Shown here: positions 1 to 11,884 of the stretch, in pieces | Layout: every line of letters begins with the position of its first letter | How positions within the stretch are numbered: position 1 is the stretch's first letter | Source of the DNA: Dasyornis broadbenti | Taxonomy: Eukaryota; Chordata; Aves; Passeriformes; Dasyornithidae | Reading direction: 5' to 3' | Assembly (NCBI GenBank): GCA_013397935.1 | Contig: VZRN01001317.1 | Location: forward strand, 2,996,266-3,060,265 | Length of the DNA stretch: 64,000 bases | Made by a program: the position numbers and the translations under genes | The notes under the pieces: generated by a model | What the model was told of the DNA's origin: nothing | The model's input: the letters and a program-made list of their open reading frames with translations, nothing else | The model's database searches: none

Positions 1-2556
1 CACTTATTTCCTGGGCTCTTCCTGAAGTGGCACTGACTTGACGCCTGTTTCAAACAGGAGCTTCCTTGGAATCATTTGGAAAAGGTTTCGAACCTTTCAA
101 CAAAGCAAATGCGGGGTAGACTCGCTACTACTTAAATCAGAGCGAGGATGATTGAATTTTCATTCCTCTCTGGAGGAAGAGAATCCACATCAGGACACAG
201 AAAGAAGCAAGATGGAACAACTCTTTCTGTTTTATTGTCATTGGGTCTATCTATGTACTCCTACTAATGATACACTACTCAAATTTGAAAATTATATTTT
301 GAAAATTCCAATTTTTTTTCCAATTCTCAATCTTTTTATACTTCATTCATCTTACAAGAAATAGCTGGACAAACCTTGTGTAAATGGAAAATAACCATGT
401 GAGATGATGATTTCCAGAAAAACAGAAATTCCTCAAGCACTGTGTGATCTAACCTTCAGAATAAAAATTGCCTTTATTTCCATATTGCAAGATGATGTAG
501 TAGAATGCATATTTCCACGAACATTACGCTTTAAAAAGAAACTAAGCACATTGATGAATATGCTTTTCATTCTTTTTAATGATCAGATTATGATCACACA
601 AGCAGCTCCAGAGTTTGAATGACAACATAATAATTCATCCATGGCACTGTCAATGACACTTGGCTTTTGGCCTCATACTTTTAGACCATGTCAGCTATAA
701 ATTGTTATTTTATAATTCATGCCTTGTTGCCTAAGTAAGAAATTATTAGAGCATAATAACTGTAAAATTGTATTCAATTACCGGTTTTATTCACTCAGTT
801 AAGTATTTTCAGGACCCTTCCAATTAATGCTTGGATCAAAAAATGAAGTAAGGGGCTAATATGCACTTGAGAATTTTTGGTAACCACTACCAGTGCCTTA
901 AGAGACCAGGGAACCATACAATAGAGAGAAATACCAGACAGGATTAATGGCAGTTCTACAGAAAAAAAAAAAAAAAAAAATCGTTGCCTATAATAGACAT
1001 TTCTAGCACTGAATAAACATCAGCTGAAAGATGATATTTAACAGTCTGTTACAGTTTTCTATAGAAAGATTTTCCTACTGCTTGAGAAATGAAGACTGTC
1101 AGAAAACTGTTAGCTTCACAATATGTCTGACCATATCAAGCAAGAAAACAAAAAATTAAACTTTCTGTGAAAACATTTACATTAGAGCAACCTTGTAAAG
1201 TAACTTGGGTTGCTTAGTTGGAGTAAACTATTCCAAATTTTTATCAGCAGTGATTTACACTTGCAGGACTTGCTGTCCTACTGGGCCATTATCTGCCATT
1301 TGGAAAATTTCTACCCTAGAAACGACGTTCCACAGACAAATGTGGAGGGACTAAATGTAAGCAGAAAGCGCTTACAATCTGTACTGATAGACAAGGAACA
1401 AGAAATTACACCTGGACCCATTTTTTATGGATACACCTACGAAAGTGATGCTCTGAAGCTCCTGTTTCGGTGCGAGGATGACTTGAAAGCAGCCTTCTGC
1501 AAGTACCTGTTCATTACTCAAATGAGTTAAGGAGCACAGAACAACAGAGGAACTTCTCCAGACACTGATGAACGAATTGTTCTGCTCTTCTTGGCCTCTT
1601 GCTTAGGGAATCAAGTACAAGAGACTAGCAGACTGCCTTCACACTCCTACAATTCAGTGAATCTTTCCTCTTGGAAGACATCATGCTGCTTATGGATTTT
1701 TTGTTTTTCATAGCATGCCACTGTTCTTTTCTCTTTCAGCAGGATACAAAAGAGTTTAACATTATTTCAAGCTGTCTGACTCTTTCTATCTCAATTACAT
1801 TATCGAATTATTGCAGCTATCAGCAAAGAAACGGAAATAAAAACAACTTGGCTGTCCTGCACGCAATGCTTTTAAAATCTCTACCATATTCTGTACATCT
1901 GCCTAGGAAATCTTGCTACTGCAGGTGACAGTGACATAGTAAACCTGAGAATTCACTAAGATCAGAACAAAAATGAAGAGGAAAAAATGGCAAAGGCGCA
2001 ATTGCAAGCAAACAGAAACCATTTGTCCGGGATTTGACAAAGTCTTCCTGCTATGCAGCCACATTCACATGATTTAGCAATGCAGCTGAACACTCCGGCG
2101 TAGACTCTGTAGAACAAGGCACCATCCTCTGCATTCAGAGGGTTTGGATTAACAAACATCCTTCTCCAAATCCCAACTGGAATAAATCCTAAGCAGAATT
2201 AAGTGATTCTGTGTGTTGTGTTGTTTAGGTGGCAAAGGAGAATTGCAAGGCTGAAATAGTGAGTTATTTACCAGAACACTGGAATTTAACAACAATTAAG
2301 CAAAGATCAGAAGCACACAGTACAAATATAAAAAAGAGTGGAACCATCCTTCTGTGTGTGGGGCCAATCACAAACTCATCCTAACAAATTCACACGTACA
2401 TCATATTTCACTCCAAACTCCCTACAGGTTTGGTTACACCTCTACAGACGTTCATCTTTATTCCTTACAGTGTTGATATATTATCAAACAGAAGGCATAG
2501 AAAACTATAAACCCATTTTTTAAAGCTTTTCCAATTACTATTTAAGCAAAAGAAAT
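1..2556. other. AT-rich unique sequence, no supportable gene
   Basis: No gene, RNA gene or recognised transposon is visible. A homopolymer of 19 A lies at 962-980. A perfect inverted repeat with 7-base arms (AAAGGTT / AACCTTT) around a TCG centre lies near 83-101, but it is short enough to be chance. An open frame of 106 codons at 1210-1530 has no acceptor, donor or recognisable domain, and I treat it as accidental. The stretch is most consistent with intronic or intergenic DNA. Confidence 0.6.
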
Positions 2557-2672
2557 CTCCTCCCCCAAAAACCCCAAACCAAACAAAATAAAACAAGAAC
2601 CCCCCCCAAATAAAAAACAGAACACCCCCACAAAAAAACAAACAAACAAATAAACAACAACAAATCAAAAAT
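2557..2672. repeat. A/C-rich low-complexity tract
   Basis: About 115 bases are almost entirely A and C on the plus strand, with runs of C, runs of A, and CAAA/CAAAC-like units toward the right end. There is no clean repeating unit, so this is a low-complexity strand-asymmetric tract rather than a true microsatellite. The opposite strand is G/T-rich and resembles the G/T tracts seen elsewhere in this window, for example near 17441 and 35227. No function is implied. Confidence 0.85.
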
Positions 2673-4990
2673 AACTCCACCAATTTTGACACTGGAGAAT
2701 ACAAAAGGCCTTCTCTTAAAACAATTACGTATTTTTTCTTGGAGAATTTGATAAATGCTCTATAAGTAAAATTTTCTTTCAAGCTAGGTTAAAGGATTTA
2801 GGTAGGAGATACCCATATAGGAGATATGCAGTCCTATAATGAATGGAACTAGACTCATGGCATTGCTTCATGTCTCAGATGATGATACATCAAATAAGTT
2901 CTGTTATTCCAGCTTCACTTCTTACTCTGCCGAACATTGTGGTTTCATTAATCATGCTGAAGTACAGCAATTATTTTTGAAATGTCTCCTGTGCAGTAAA
3001 ATTGTTTTTTACTCTACTTTGCTATTTTCATCTCTTACCCTTAAACTATTTTCTATTTTCATACTTGGAGCTTTTGCCTTCGTTTTCATAGCCTTTGCCC
3101 GTCTCTGTTCACAAGTGCAAAGCAGCCTCATCATTTCCCCCGTTCCAGCCCTGACACTGAGCGATCATTCATGTCCCAGCATATTGAGTTTATTTACACA
3201 GAATTCTACCAGATCAAGCTTTCCATTTTCCTACAACAGTGATCTCAACAGAATCACACGCAGCTGATAATGATGATACCCAGAGGGTTTCCCCCTGTTT
3301 CACAGCACAAACTTCTTTTTTGCAGCTCACTGCAACCGTTCAGGGCAATACCAAGGTCCCTGCCTCACACAAAGGCAGTGTCTTGATTCCTCTTCTCATC
3401 AAAGCATGAAAGAAAATTCTGTCTATGCAACCTGTCACCACGAGGTGCTTGCAGCTGACTCATAAGTGGTCGTGCTGGAATATGAAGATGACAATTACCC
3501 GAGGATTCCCAGGAAATGACTTGCATTATAACACAAGGATATCAGAGTCCTACATCTGCAGCCGGACCGTTGACTTCACTAAAGGTCTCTTTTCTCTTTT
3601 TTCGCTCTATTCATTCAATTCACAGAGCAGTATGATGAGAACTGACTCACAAAACTCCTTTTGGGAAATTGGAAGCCTGAATTGAACAGCACTTCCACCT
3701 CAGAAGAGATCAAGTGCTGCTCTGGCTGTAGAGGGTTTTGCTAGTTGTGTCTTAAAATACAGGCAGCAAGGGGCTGGAATTGGAGCAGGCAAGAGGAGAA
3801 TCCCAGCTCCTGAGTTTGCAGATCAAGGTCACTGTGGCACAGCACAGAGTAGGATAATAGAAAACATGTGACAATTCAAGTTCAGCTCAATTGGACTACA
3901 GATTTCTCAGGGTTGATCTCTCCCACTTTATCTGCTCCCACTGGACTGTCTGGATTCAGAGACACAGAGAATTTTTAGAATTTTGTCATTTTAAGGGGAA
4001 TTTGAACCATCATATCATCACTAACCTCACCATCCTCACCAGAGCAATCTGATTAAAGCAAACACACTCCAAATTATCCATGGAAGAGAGCATCACATGA
4101 CAAAAGCATCAAGAGTATCTAAGTGTCGATGCCATTTTAAAATTACCTGCTCCTTTGAAGTCTTAAAATGCCAGGACTGGAGTGAACAAGGGAAAAAGAA
4201 ACAAAAAAACCCACAACTCTGTGTCACTGTATGCTCATTGAAACTCCATGTACCTCCTGAACACTGAACCAGCAATTATCTTTTTATTATTGTTATTAAT
4301 TTGCGCATATATCTCTCATTACCATTTCTGACTACTTAATGAAGTAGCTTAGTAACGTGTTTCAGAATTTTTCAAACATGAGGGGCTGTCCCTCCTTTAC
4401 ACAAGAACCAAACACAGTCCCAGTTTCGGCCTGGAGCAGGAATCTTTAGTGTAGGTTTTACACTGAGATGCAACAAATGAGATGGTAATCAGAGCGATAT
4501 CATCTCACTAAATACACCCAGAGTGACTATTTGGTGATTTACTGTATCATTCCTCCTTTCAGCGTCTCGTGCTTTCCAAATAACACATAATTTGACAATT
4601 ACAGGAATTGCATCCAAGTCCCTTCTGCCTTCCTAAAAATTATCAGGCATAAGGATTGCAATTTTAAAAATCATTTCATTTATGCAGACGTTAAAGTGCA
4701 AATACACTCCCTAATCTAAAAACACGTGAAAAAACACAACTGTGACAAATCAAAAGTCAGCAACAAATAAAAATAAGGATTGGCCATTGATACAGAGAGT
4801 GTGAAGATGTAATGTTTGTCTGATGTTCCTCGGGTAAAAAGGCATCTGAGGAAACAGGAATGGGAGTTGAGGGGTAAAGAAAAAAGCCAGTGCTTTTCAT
4901 AAGGCTACTAAATTGTGTTTGTATTGCTGAAAAGAGTGATTATGTTGGAGGATATAGAGATACTTGTTTAGAAAGGTTAAAAGGAAGTGA
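2673..4990. other. AT-rich unique sequence, nothing recognised
   Basis: An open frame of 142 codons at 2839-3267 encodes a hydrophobic, low-complexity peptide with no conserved motif. No good splice acceptor opens it, so I treat it as accidental. I see no repeat, RNA gene or regulatory element here that I can defend. Confidence 0.55.
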
Positions 4991-5017
4991 ATGAAGATAT
5001 GGAATGAGGGTATTTCG

Positions 5018-5150
5018 GTGTTGCTCAGCTCTGGTGGCAGCCCAGCAGCTCTGCTGCAACAGCAACGCTTTGCCCCCAGGATTGGACCCCTGCACCCCCT
5101 GCTTCTGAATCCTGCACCAATAAACACCAAACTCACTCATCCCTCCACGC
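5018..5150 (+). other. GC-rich island with AATAAA, possibly repeat-derived
   Basis: This short GC-rich block stands out from its AT-rich flanks. It contains CAG-like triplets, C-runs, and on the plus strand an AATAAA polyadenylation hexamer at 5119-5124 followed by a CA-rich tail. GC-rich sequence ending in AATAAA and then a short tail is what the R/U5 end of an old LTR or the 3' end of a transcript can look like. I do not recognise a repeat family, and there is no visible TG...CA boundary pair. It may be a fragment of an avian repeat or unique DNA. Confidence 0.3.
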
Positions 5151-6070
5151 ACGTTTTTGTCCTTTTGTAAAATACCAAATACATTTCATTTCCTAATTTC
5201 CTAACAATGTAACAATAACCAAAAGGCCAAAAATTACTTAAAAATATTAAACATTTTTTTAAAACTATGTTGAAAAGGGAAGCAATCCTCATTGTACTCT
5301 CTTTTCCCAGTGCATCACAATTCCCTCCTCCTCTGATAATTCCATTGCCTTTTTTTAAAAACAAATTAATACGTTGCCAAAAATATCAAAATCTCCCATT
5401 GCAGACTGACTAAAGTTAGCTATAGAAAACTTTTTGCAGTATATTTTGTAATTATTCCCAAAATCACTGACCCAGGAATTCTCTGTTCCCCCCCCCTTTT
5501 TTTTTTTTTTTGGCTTATCTACGTTCCAGAGTGCAGATTAAGCCAAGCTCTCTGTCTTCTCTGAACCAAAGTGCAATAAAAAGCAACAACTGAATTTGAA
5601 ATATTTATTACAAGTGTAGAGAGTGAGAAGAGAAAAGCAGCCGAGGGAAAAGAAGCAGCAAAAGAGCATTGGACAAGGTTACTTAAACTGCCAATTAATG
5701 TGCAAAAATAACTTCAGCAATAAGCACAAGCATGACAGGCCTGACAAAGAGTAAGGCTGCAGCATTAATGAATATTTGGTACCAACTGCAGCAGCCAGAA
5801 CGTAGCCTTTTTCCCCAGGATTTCCTATATGGAACAATGCCTTTTTCCTCACTTTTCCTTTCAAACATCCCAGGTAAAAGCTCAAAGTTCAAAGGAGGCA
5901 TCGATTTTGGGTGGCCAGCCAGGGCACTGGGACAGACAAAGCAGAGCATCCTCCTTGCTGCCAGAACTGACAGGAGATTCTCTACAGCCCCAAATTCACA
6001 ACTCTGCCCTTGCTCTGCTCCATCCCCTTGGTCCTTGTGCCCCCTCAACATCTGCTCTGTCCTTTTGTAG
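5151..6070. other. Unique sequence with a C9T15 homopolymer junction
   Basis: A run of 9 C joined to 15 T lies at 5488-5511. From about 5830 the GC content rises and both strands have open frames of more than 100 codons. This reflects lower stop density in GC-richer sequence, not evidence of coding on both strands. No RNA gene or transposon is recognised. Confidence 0.5.
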
Positions 6071-6269
6071 GATTACACAAACGTGCAAAGGCAAAAAGGA
6101 CCCAGCCCAACAGGGCCTATGGGACTCGGGGCAGAATGTTCTGACTAAAAGGCAGAACCATCAAGGCTTTTGTGGGACGGTTTCTCTGGCACTGCTGAGT
6201 GGAACTGCTCTGGAACGGCTCGGGCATCCCGTGGTTCTCACACACCACACTCCTCTCCAGCTGGAATAG
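6071..6269 (+). CDS. Candidate terminal exon, unidentified
   Basis: A good acceptor (polypyrimidine CTGTCCTTTTGTAG ending at 6070) opens a stretch in which one frame stays open to a TAG at 6267-6269. The first G completes a split codon, and about 65 codons follow. They use many CTG, GGC and GAA codons and encode a mixed polar peptide containing ALLSGTALERLGHPVV. I recognise no domain and no homologue. No strong upstream exon is visible, and the nearest downstream poly(A)-like signals are weak. It could equally be the last exon of a non-coding RNA or a chance frame in a GC-richer patch. Confidence 0.2.
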
Positions 6270-9200
6270 GAAGGAGCCAGTGCTTCCAGTGACAAACTTT
6301 TACACAGTCAACTTTAGATCTGACTTTTCTCTTAATTGTCTGCCTGATTAATTACACGCCTTCTCCCCCACCAGCAGCACGTGTTTAAACACTGGGTTGA
6401 ATTGTGACTTTATCTAATGAGCCATAAATTCTGTCTTTTATAATATATCAGTTTCCGCCTCTGGGCCTCTGTTACCTGACACAAACTTGTCCTGTTATTA
6501 TTTCTGTGAAGTCCTTCACAGTTTACAGTGCACTTTCAACAACATTTCACTGATTGTCTCCTATTTCAAACAGCTGACTTCCCTTACCAGTCTTATTCAT
6601 AATTTAAATTCTACTTTTTAAAGAATTTCAATTACCACTCTGTTGAAATATTTTCTATACAAAAAGAGAAAATACTTAATAAGCAAAATGATCTAATTAG
6701 AAAATAGTTGCGCTTCATTTTAGAAAATTAACAAGTGATTTCAGATCTCTGCTTTAACTTTTAAAAAGAGACTTAAATTAATGTTTCCCAAGTTCTTTTT
6801 CACCTAAAGATACAGCAAGAATTTCAAAAAGCTCAGAGACTTGTCTCTCTTTGAAATCACTACAAGAAAAATCTTGCCCTAGGGCTCCTAAGTCACTTTT
6901 GAATATGTGACAGAATTGAAAAGAATACAAATTGCTTCTTAAAGAGCTTGAAGGTGTTGATGGATACAGAGTTGCAATTAAAGACAAAGAGGTTAATGAA
7001 AGCTTGTATCTACGAGTTTGTTACTTGGCAAACAGAAAGTTTCTTGGTTAAGGATCTTTCTGAAAGCACCCAAGTAAATGGATGGAGGTGATGGGAACAA
7101 CAGAGGAACACGTTCCATCTGAAACACAATTTCATGCACAGGAGCCTCTCCCTCACTCAAAGATACAATTGAATCCCTTTGATGATGCTATCACTTTCAT
7201 AGTGGCGTTTGGGCAATAATTCTTATTCTTGCTCTTCACACATGTAACTCTTCCAAGAGGTTCATACAGGAGAGAAAAGTGCTTTGTACTGTGCCAGAAA
7301 AGCCATGGGTCCTCAAAAGCTGCTCCCCTTTGCTTTCTGTCCAGATGAAAAGAGTTTTCTAACTTTCAGGAAGGAATGGGAGCTTTCCAGAGTTACATGT
7401 CCCTGAAACTTTCCTCAGAGGGAAATTTACAACTGGTAAACATCCATTATGTGGCATACATTAAAAATTATAATTGATATATCAGATATATTAAGAACAT
7501 TAAATGCAGTAGTTTTAGTTTGTGCATGTAGTTTATGGATAAGAAAACACCTTTTTTTTACCCCCTCTGGGCTTATGCCTATAAGAAGTTGTATAGGAAT
7601 TAAATCCAAAGCCATTTCCACATTTTTGTGACACCCTTGGATTGTTCCAAGACCTGTTCATCCTAACTGCACAATTGTGCAACGCAGTGAGGTGTGTAAA
7701 AAGAGCGCCCCTCTAGGCAATCACACCCTGACTCTTTTTGGATAGTTTGTGAACAAAAAGGAGCATTAAATATAGGTATTTCAATTCTTAAAAATATATT
7801 TGTGAAATGTACCATAGTCACAGTATCTAAACTTGAAATTATATTCTATACAAAGCTATCCTATTATACGGTTTTTTACTCTCCATTATCCCTTACAAAA
7901 AGGCACAGCAGCCCTGTCTCCTGTCATGTTATCCAACAGTATCCCACATAATCAGTGTGGCAGAATGAGTCCAACACTTACAGTCACTCATGTTCCATGT
8001 TCAAGAACGAACTTTTAATTAGTTGAGAAGGGTGAACATTCCCTTTGTCTTTGGGCAAAGCAAAATTTTCATAAACTAAAGTTTATTCTCGCTCTTCCAC
8101 GGAAAAAGAAAAAAATTAAAAAAAAAAAATTTGAACAGAGCAATTTAAATTTATAAAAGTCAACAGTAAGGATAAGATACAGAAGTATATTATTTGATCT
8201 AATATCACAAATTCTCATATTGCAGTAAATGTGGGTGTCCAGATTTAGAAAAGAAAATAACGTTTGAAAAAAAAAAAAGGGAAAGGGTCAGTCTTGACAT
8301 ATGGACTTACAAGGAAGGCTCTAGTTTCTCTCCCTATGTGTTCCTAAAATTCCACATTTCTAGCAGCCATCCATTATGTTTTTCAGGGAAAACATTCCTA
8401 AATGTGATGGGCAGGCTTGTTGTATGTACAAACACCAAGTACATGCCATTTGTCTCACTGCATTAATATTTATTTCCACTCCATCTTATTTGCAGCAGGT
8501 AAAGTTGAAAGCAGAACTGACATGGAGGCCATGCCAACGAGTTTTTAACCTAATTGTTTTTTTCTGAGTATGCTATGTTAGGCAGAAGTCTCAGTGCAGC
8601 ACATGAAACAATGGTAACACAAATTGGCTCCTCCAAGATTCAAGAATTGGGAAAAAAAGAAAAAAAAAAAAAGCAAAAACCAAAGTAATAAAAATAGAGG
8701 AGATCCATCTAAAAAAATATGAGTTTTAGGCAATTCGATTTCTATCCTCACTCTTAGACTTCTATTCTTTACATCCTGATTAACAAATCCCCTCACATTT
8801 TCCGGCTCCTGAATACTCCTCTTGCCACTCATGACATCCATGATTATTTCACATGGACCTGGTACACAACTTATATTTTGCATATGAAAGACAAGGTAAA
8901 CCTGTAATTTTGACTACTGCTACACTGGAAACGAACAGCATGGCACTAGTGGGGAAAAGTGAATTCTCTAATGGACTACAGAGGGATAACTGGTTATTCA
9001 AAAAACTTTCTGATCATTTTTCAGTAAGTGGGTGAATGTGAGGGGCTCTACCTCCAGGAAGAATAAGCTCAACAAACTGCAAGCAAATAATGACACACTG
9101 AGAGCTGAGGCTACAATTTTCAGAAGCATATTGAACAAAAAGCGAAGTGAAAGATACCCTGTATTTATATCTCCCATGCTGCAGGTAGGATCTGCACTCC

Positions 9201-9913
9201 CACTATGCAGAATAAAGGTGAATTGATCTCTGAAAGTATATAGACATTAAAAGAAATGCCAGAGCATGTTTCCACAGACTGCCACTTTCCCATCTGGAAA
9301 AGGGGAGGAAACCACTGCATACGAAAATTAAAATGCCCTTAGTGATGTCACTTAGGACAACCGCACCTCTTATTAGCTTGCAAGTACTGCTTACCTTTTA
9401 AGTAAAATATGAAATTAAAAATTTAAATATCATCATTCGTATGAAAAATGCTTTAGCCTACCATACTATTATTTCGACAAGAGTTCAGATATTCATTATT
9501 CTCTCCCTCTCTTAGCAAATGTACCCCTGAACTTTTGGGGTTCTCGGTATTTTAGAGGTCTGTATCTCACTATTTATACATTCTAAACTGACTGTGAGGT
9601 TGTAAAACAGGCTGCAGCCACAGCCTAACACAGGCTGCAGCATCTCACCAGTCCTCCAGTGCTTCTGTAGCTGGGATCCCCAACAGAATGCACAGAAAAG
9701 GTGAAAATACTGACAGAACCGTTTCTGCCACAGGGACATCTCACCAGAACCGCCACATTTCTGTTTCAATAGCACATATTGATAGCTGGGCAAAAATGTG
9801 AGAAAGACGCTACAAAAGATAAAACATATCCTAGACTGGGTGAAAGCCAAGTTCAGGTTCCTCACATGGAATGACTTGGAGTCATGTGGATTAAACACCC
9901 TGTTCAATCTCAG
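6270..9913. other. AT-rich unique sequence; one possible conserved block
   Basis: At 6330-6500 there is a dense run of AT-rich homeodomain-like motifs (TGATTAATTA, TAATGAGCCATAAA) around a CACGTG E-box at 6378-6383. This is typical of, but not proof of, a conserved enhancer. Poly(A) tracts lie near 8119 and 8651. Around 8853-9226 two short overlapping frames have donor-like ends (TCA|GTAAGT after 9023, CTGCAG|GTAGGA after about 9184), but they cannot be joined because the implied intron is only about 40 bases. I treat them as accidental. Nothing else is supportable. Confidence 0.5.
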
Positions 9914-10138
9914 CAAAAAGAGTTTGTTTCAGATCTTTCTGAGACAACACTTAAATCTGCATCTCTCACATCCACAGTCAGTCAGGATCCACACGTTTCT
10001 TCATCCAGTCACCACTTGCACAGCAAAACATTCGATTTTTCTCTAGTTTTATCTAATGAAGACAAAACTGCAAAGTTCCAGGATATGGAGCAAAGCAGAA
10101 TAACTCAGCTTTCTCAGGAAGATCCCATCCCAGCATAA
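9914..10138 (+). CDS. Candidate exon, Ser/Thr/Gln-rich, unidentified
   Basis: After the acceptor TGTTCAATCTCAG (ending at 9913) a frame of 74 codons runs to TAA. The peptide is polar and rich in Ser, Thr, Gln and Asp (for example SETTLKSASLTSTVSQD), as in a disordered C-terminal tail. No domain is recognised. An overlapping plus-strand frame (9798-10046) and an opposing minus-strand frame of 134 codons (9512-9916) are also open nearby, which weakens the case. No upstream exon that fits in phase was found. If real, this would be a last exon. AATAAA hexamers occur downstream near 10567 and 10816. Confidence 0.18.
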   Translation, partial: QKEFVSDLSETTLKSASLTSTVSQDPHVSSSSHHLHSKTFDFSLVLSNEDKTAKFQDMEQSRITQLSQEDPIPA

Positions 10139-11828
10139 CCAGCTAGAAATACAAAAGCAGATGAACAGTGTTGATTCTTAGCACAAGGCAGTTCAGGTTC
10201 TTTGCTGGGTCACTTTACAGCACACAAAGCACGTGGGGAAAGCGGCAAGATGTGTATTCACAGTCAAGAATGATTCCAAAGAAATATACAGAACTTTAAT
10301 ACAGAAATGTGTTAAAGATACTGAAGTGTGACGGCTGATGTCTCTATTTGAATCTAAATAATTGCCATTCACTAAAGAGTCCTTCAAAATGCCTGGGAGA
10401 ATTTTCCTTCTAAAATGTTACTGCTAAACCTGGCGATATTATCGTTATTCTTCCAGCAGCTTAGGCAATGTTGTGCTGTTGCGTTTTTTCACCAGTGAAA
10501 GACAAAATGCAGAGAGGGAAGAGATGTTTACACCACTTTCTCTTCTCGGGGGCATTTCTTAGCTGCAATAAACAGATCTTTTTCAAGCAATTACACTGCA
10601 CAGGTACTCCAGAGTCAATTCAGAGCAAGAACCTTTCACCTATGAACACACATACAAGCATTACTTTTGAATCTGTTCCCAGAGTAATGAGGCACAAATT
10701 CATGCATGAATTCTGCATTCCAGACGACTACCGGTCTTGAAAATTTTAGATAACACCACAAAGCCGAAGATGTTCTCCCCAAATTATCTTGCCTTTGAAA
10801 GCCATTGTGCTCAAAATAAACAGTGATTACATGTAGTTTTAAAAGACGCCTTGAACTCTGCTGAGTCAGTACAGGCTGCACACAAATTGTCCTTGAGGAT
10901 TTTGATTGTTCCATAAAGTATCTCTGGGACTCTTAGGAACACTGCACGCTCTCCTTGCTACCGTTAAGAGAAATGATGCATTGCATACTGGATGAGAAAT
11001 GCTGGAAAACTTGGTGGGCTTGGAGGGGGAGCTTCTTGCACAAGCCTGGGAAATTGAGCAATTTTGAAAATCCATAGTAACAAATGGTCTGCCTAAATTG
11101 AGCAATAGAGAATGCATCTGAATTGAAGACCCACACAGAGATAAAAATCCCTTCTGCATACAGAAAACAGAAAAGAATACCACAAGACAAGACAGTACAA
11201 AGTTCTTTCCGCTCTTTGCTCTTCAAAAGTAAAAACTGTACCAAAAATTTTATATCACTGTAAATACTGCTTGGATTTTTTGGTTTGTTTTTTTTTTTTT
11301 AAATACACACAAATAAAGATACAGCTAAAGCTTAAATCCAAACAGTCAGCATTCTACTAAGGTTCAAGGAGAATCCATTTGTAACAATTGACAGATTGAA
11401 ACACTGAAAACAAATTGGGTTTTGATTAAAAAAAAACATGCTCAGAATTAAACTTACTCTTCAGTTACTTGTGAGAAGGTTTTGGGGATGGAGAGTAGAT
11501 CATCTCTTCACTTGCAAGCCTGTTTAAAATGTATTGTCACCTACTATCAGATCACAGACAGACTTCAGTAACTGGAATTTCCCCAGTAATGCAATTTCCT
11601 TGTTCCTCAGTGTAACGGTATGATTTGAAAATAATTCAAGTGCCTTGTAAAAGCTCATCTTGAGGGTTTAAATGGGATGAACATTAATAAAATTAATAAA
11701 TTGGGTTGCACATGTGCAATGGGATGTTTATAATATATGCATGTAAGCCTCTAAAAGAGTATATCAGTCATTAGTTTAAAAAATTTTGTGCATTAGAGCA
11801 GAATTGATGATGAATAGGTCACAGTGCT
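10139..11828. other. AT-rich unique sequence, nothing recognised
   Basis: This stretch has no recognised gene, RNA or transposon. It contains T-rich tracts around 11278-11300 (GGTTTG followed by a T run) and several overlapping short frames on the minus strand (10636-11244). None of these has supporting splice signals or recognisable peptide. An AATAAA hexamer with AT-rich flanks near 11311 has no associated exon that I can identify. Confidence 0.5.
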
Positions 11829-11868
11829 AAAAAAAAAAAAAGGAAAAAAAAGGAGGAAAAAAAAGGAA
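11829..11868 (+). repeat. Purine tract (A-runs separated by GG)
   Basis: This is a 40-base all-purine tract of A-runs interrupted by GG, immediately upstream of the CR1 reverse-transcriptase remnant. It is low-complexity sequence. Its position may mark the edge of the element insertion, but CR1 does not leave an A tail at the 5' side, so the adjacency is probably incidental. Confidence 0.8.
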
Positions 11869-11884
11869 GCAGTGAAAAATATTT

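Noticed and set aside
1210..1530. 106-codon open frame, plus strand
   Set aside because: No acceptor, donor, domain or codon bias; this length is expected by chance in 64 kb of AT-rich DNA.
2839..3267. 142-codon open frame, plus strand
   Set aside because: Hydrophobic, low-complexity peptide without conserved motif or splice support.
5695..6051. 118-codon open frame on the minus strand overlapping plus-strand frames
   Set aside because: Both strands are open because the patch is GC-richer; neither shows a recognisable protein over this part.
8853..9226. Two neighbouring plus-strand frames with donor-like ends (TCA|GTAAGT and CTGCAG|GTAGGA)
   Set aside because: They would require an intron of about 40 bases and neither has a good acceptor.
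9512..9916. 134-codon open frame, minus strand
   Set aside because: No start, splice site or family resemblance; cysteine-rich random-looking peptide.
11829..11868. Purine tract as a retrotransposon poly(A) tail
   Set aside because: It is interrupted by GG units and lies on the 5' side of the CR1 remnant, and CR1 elements do not end in poly(A).
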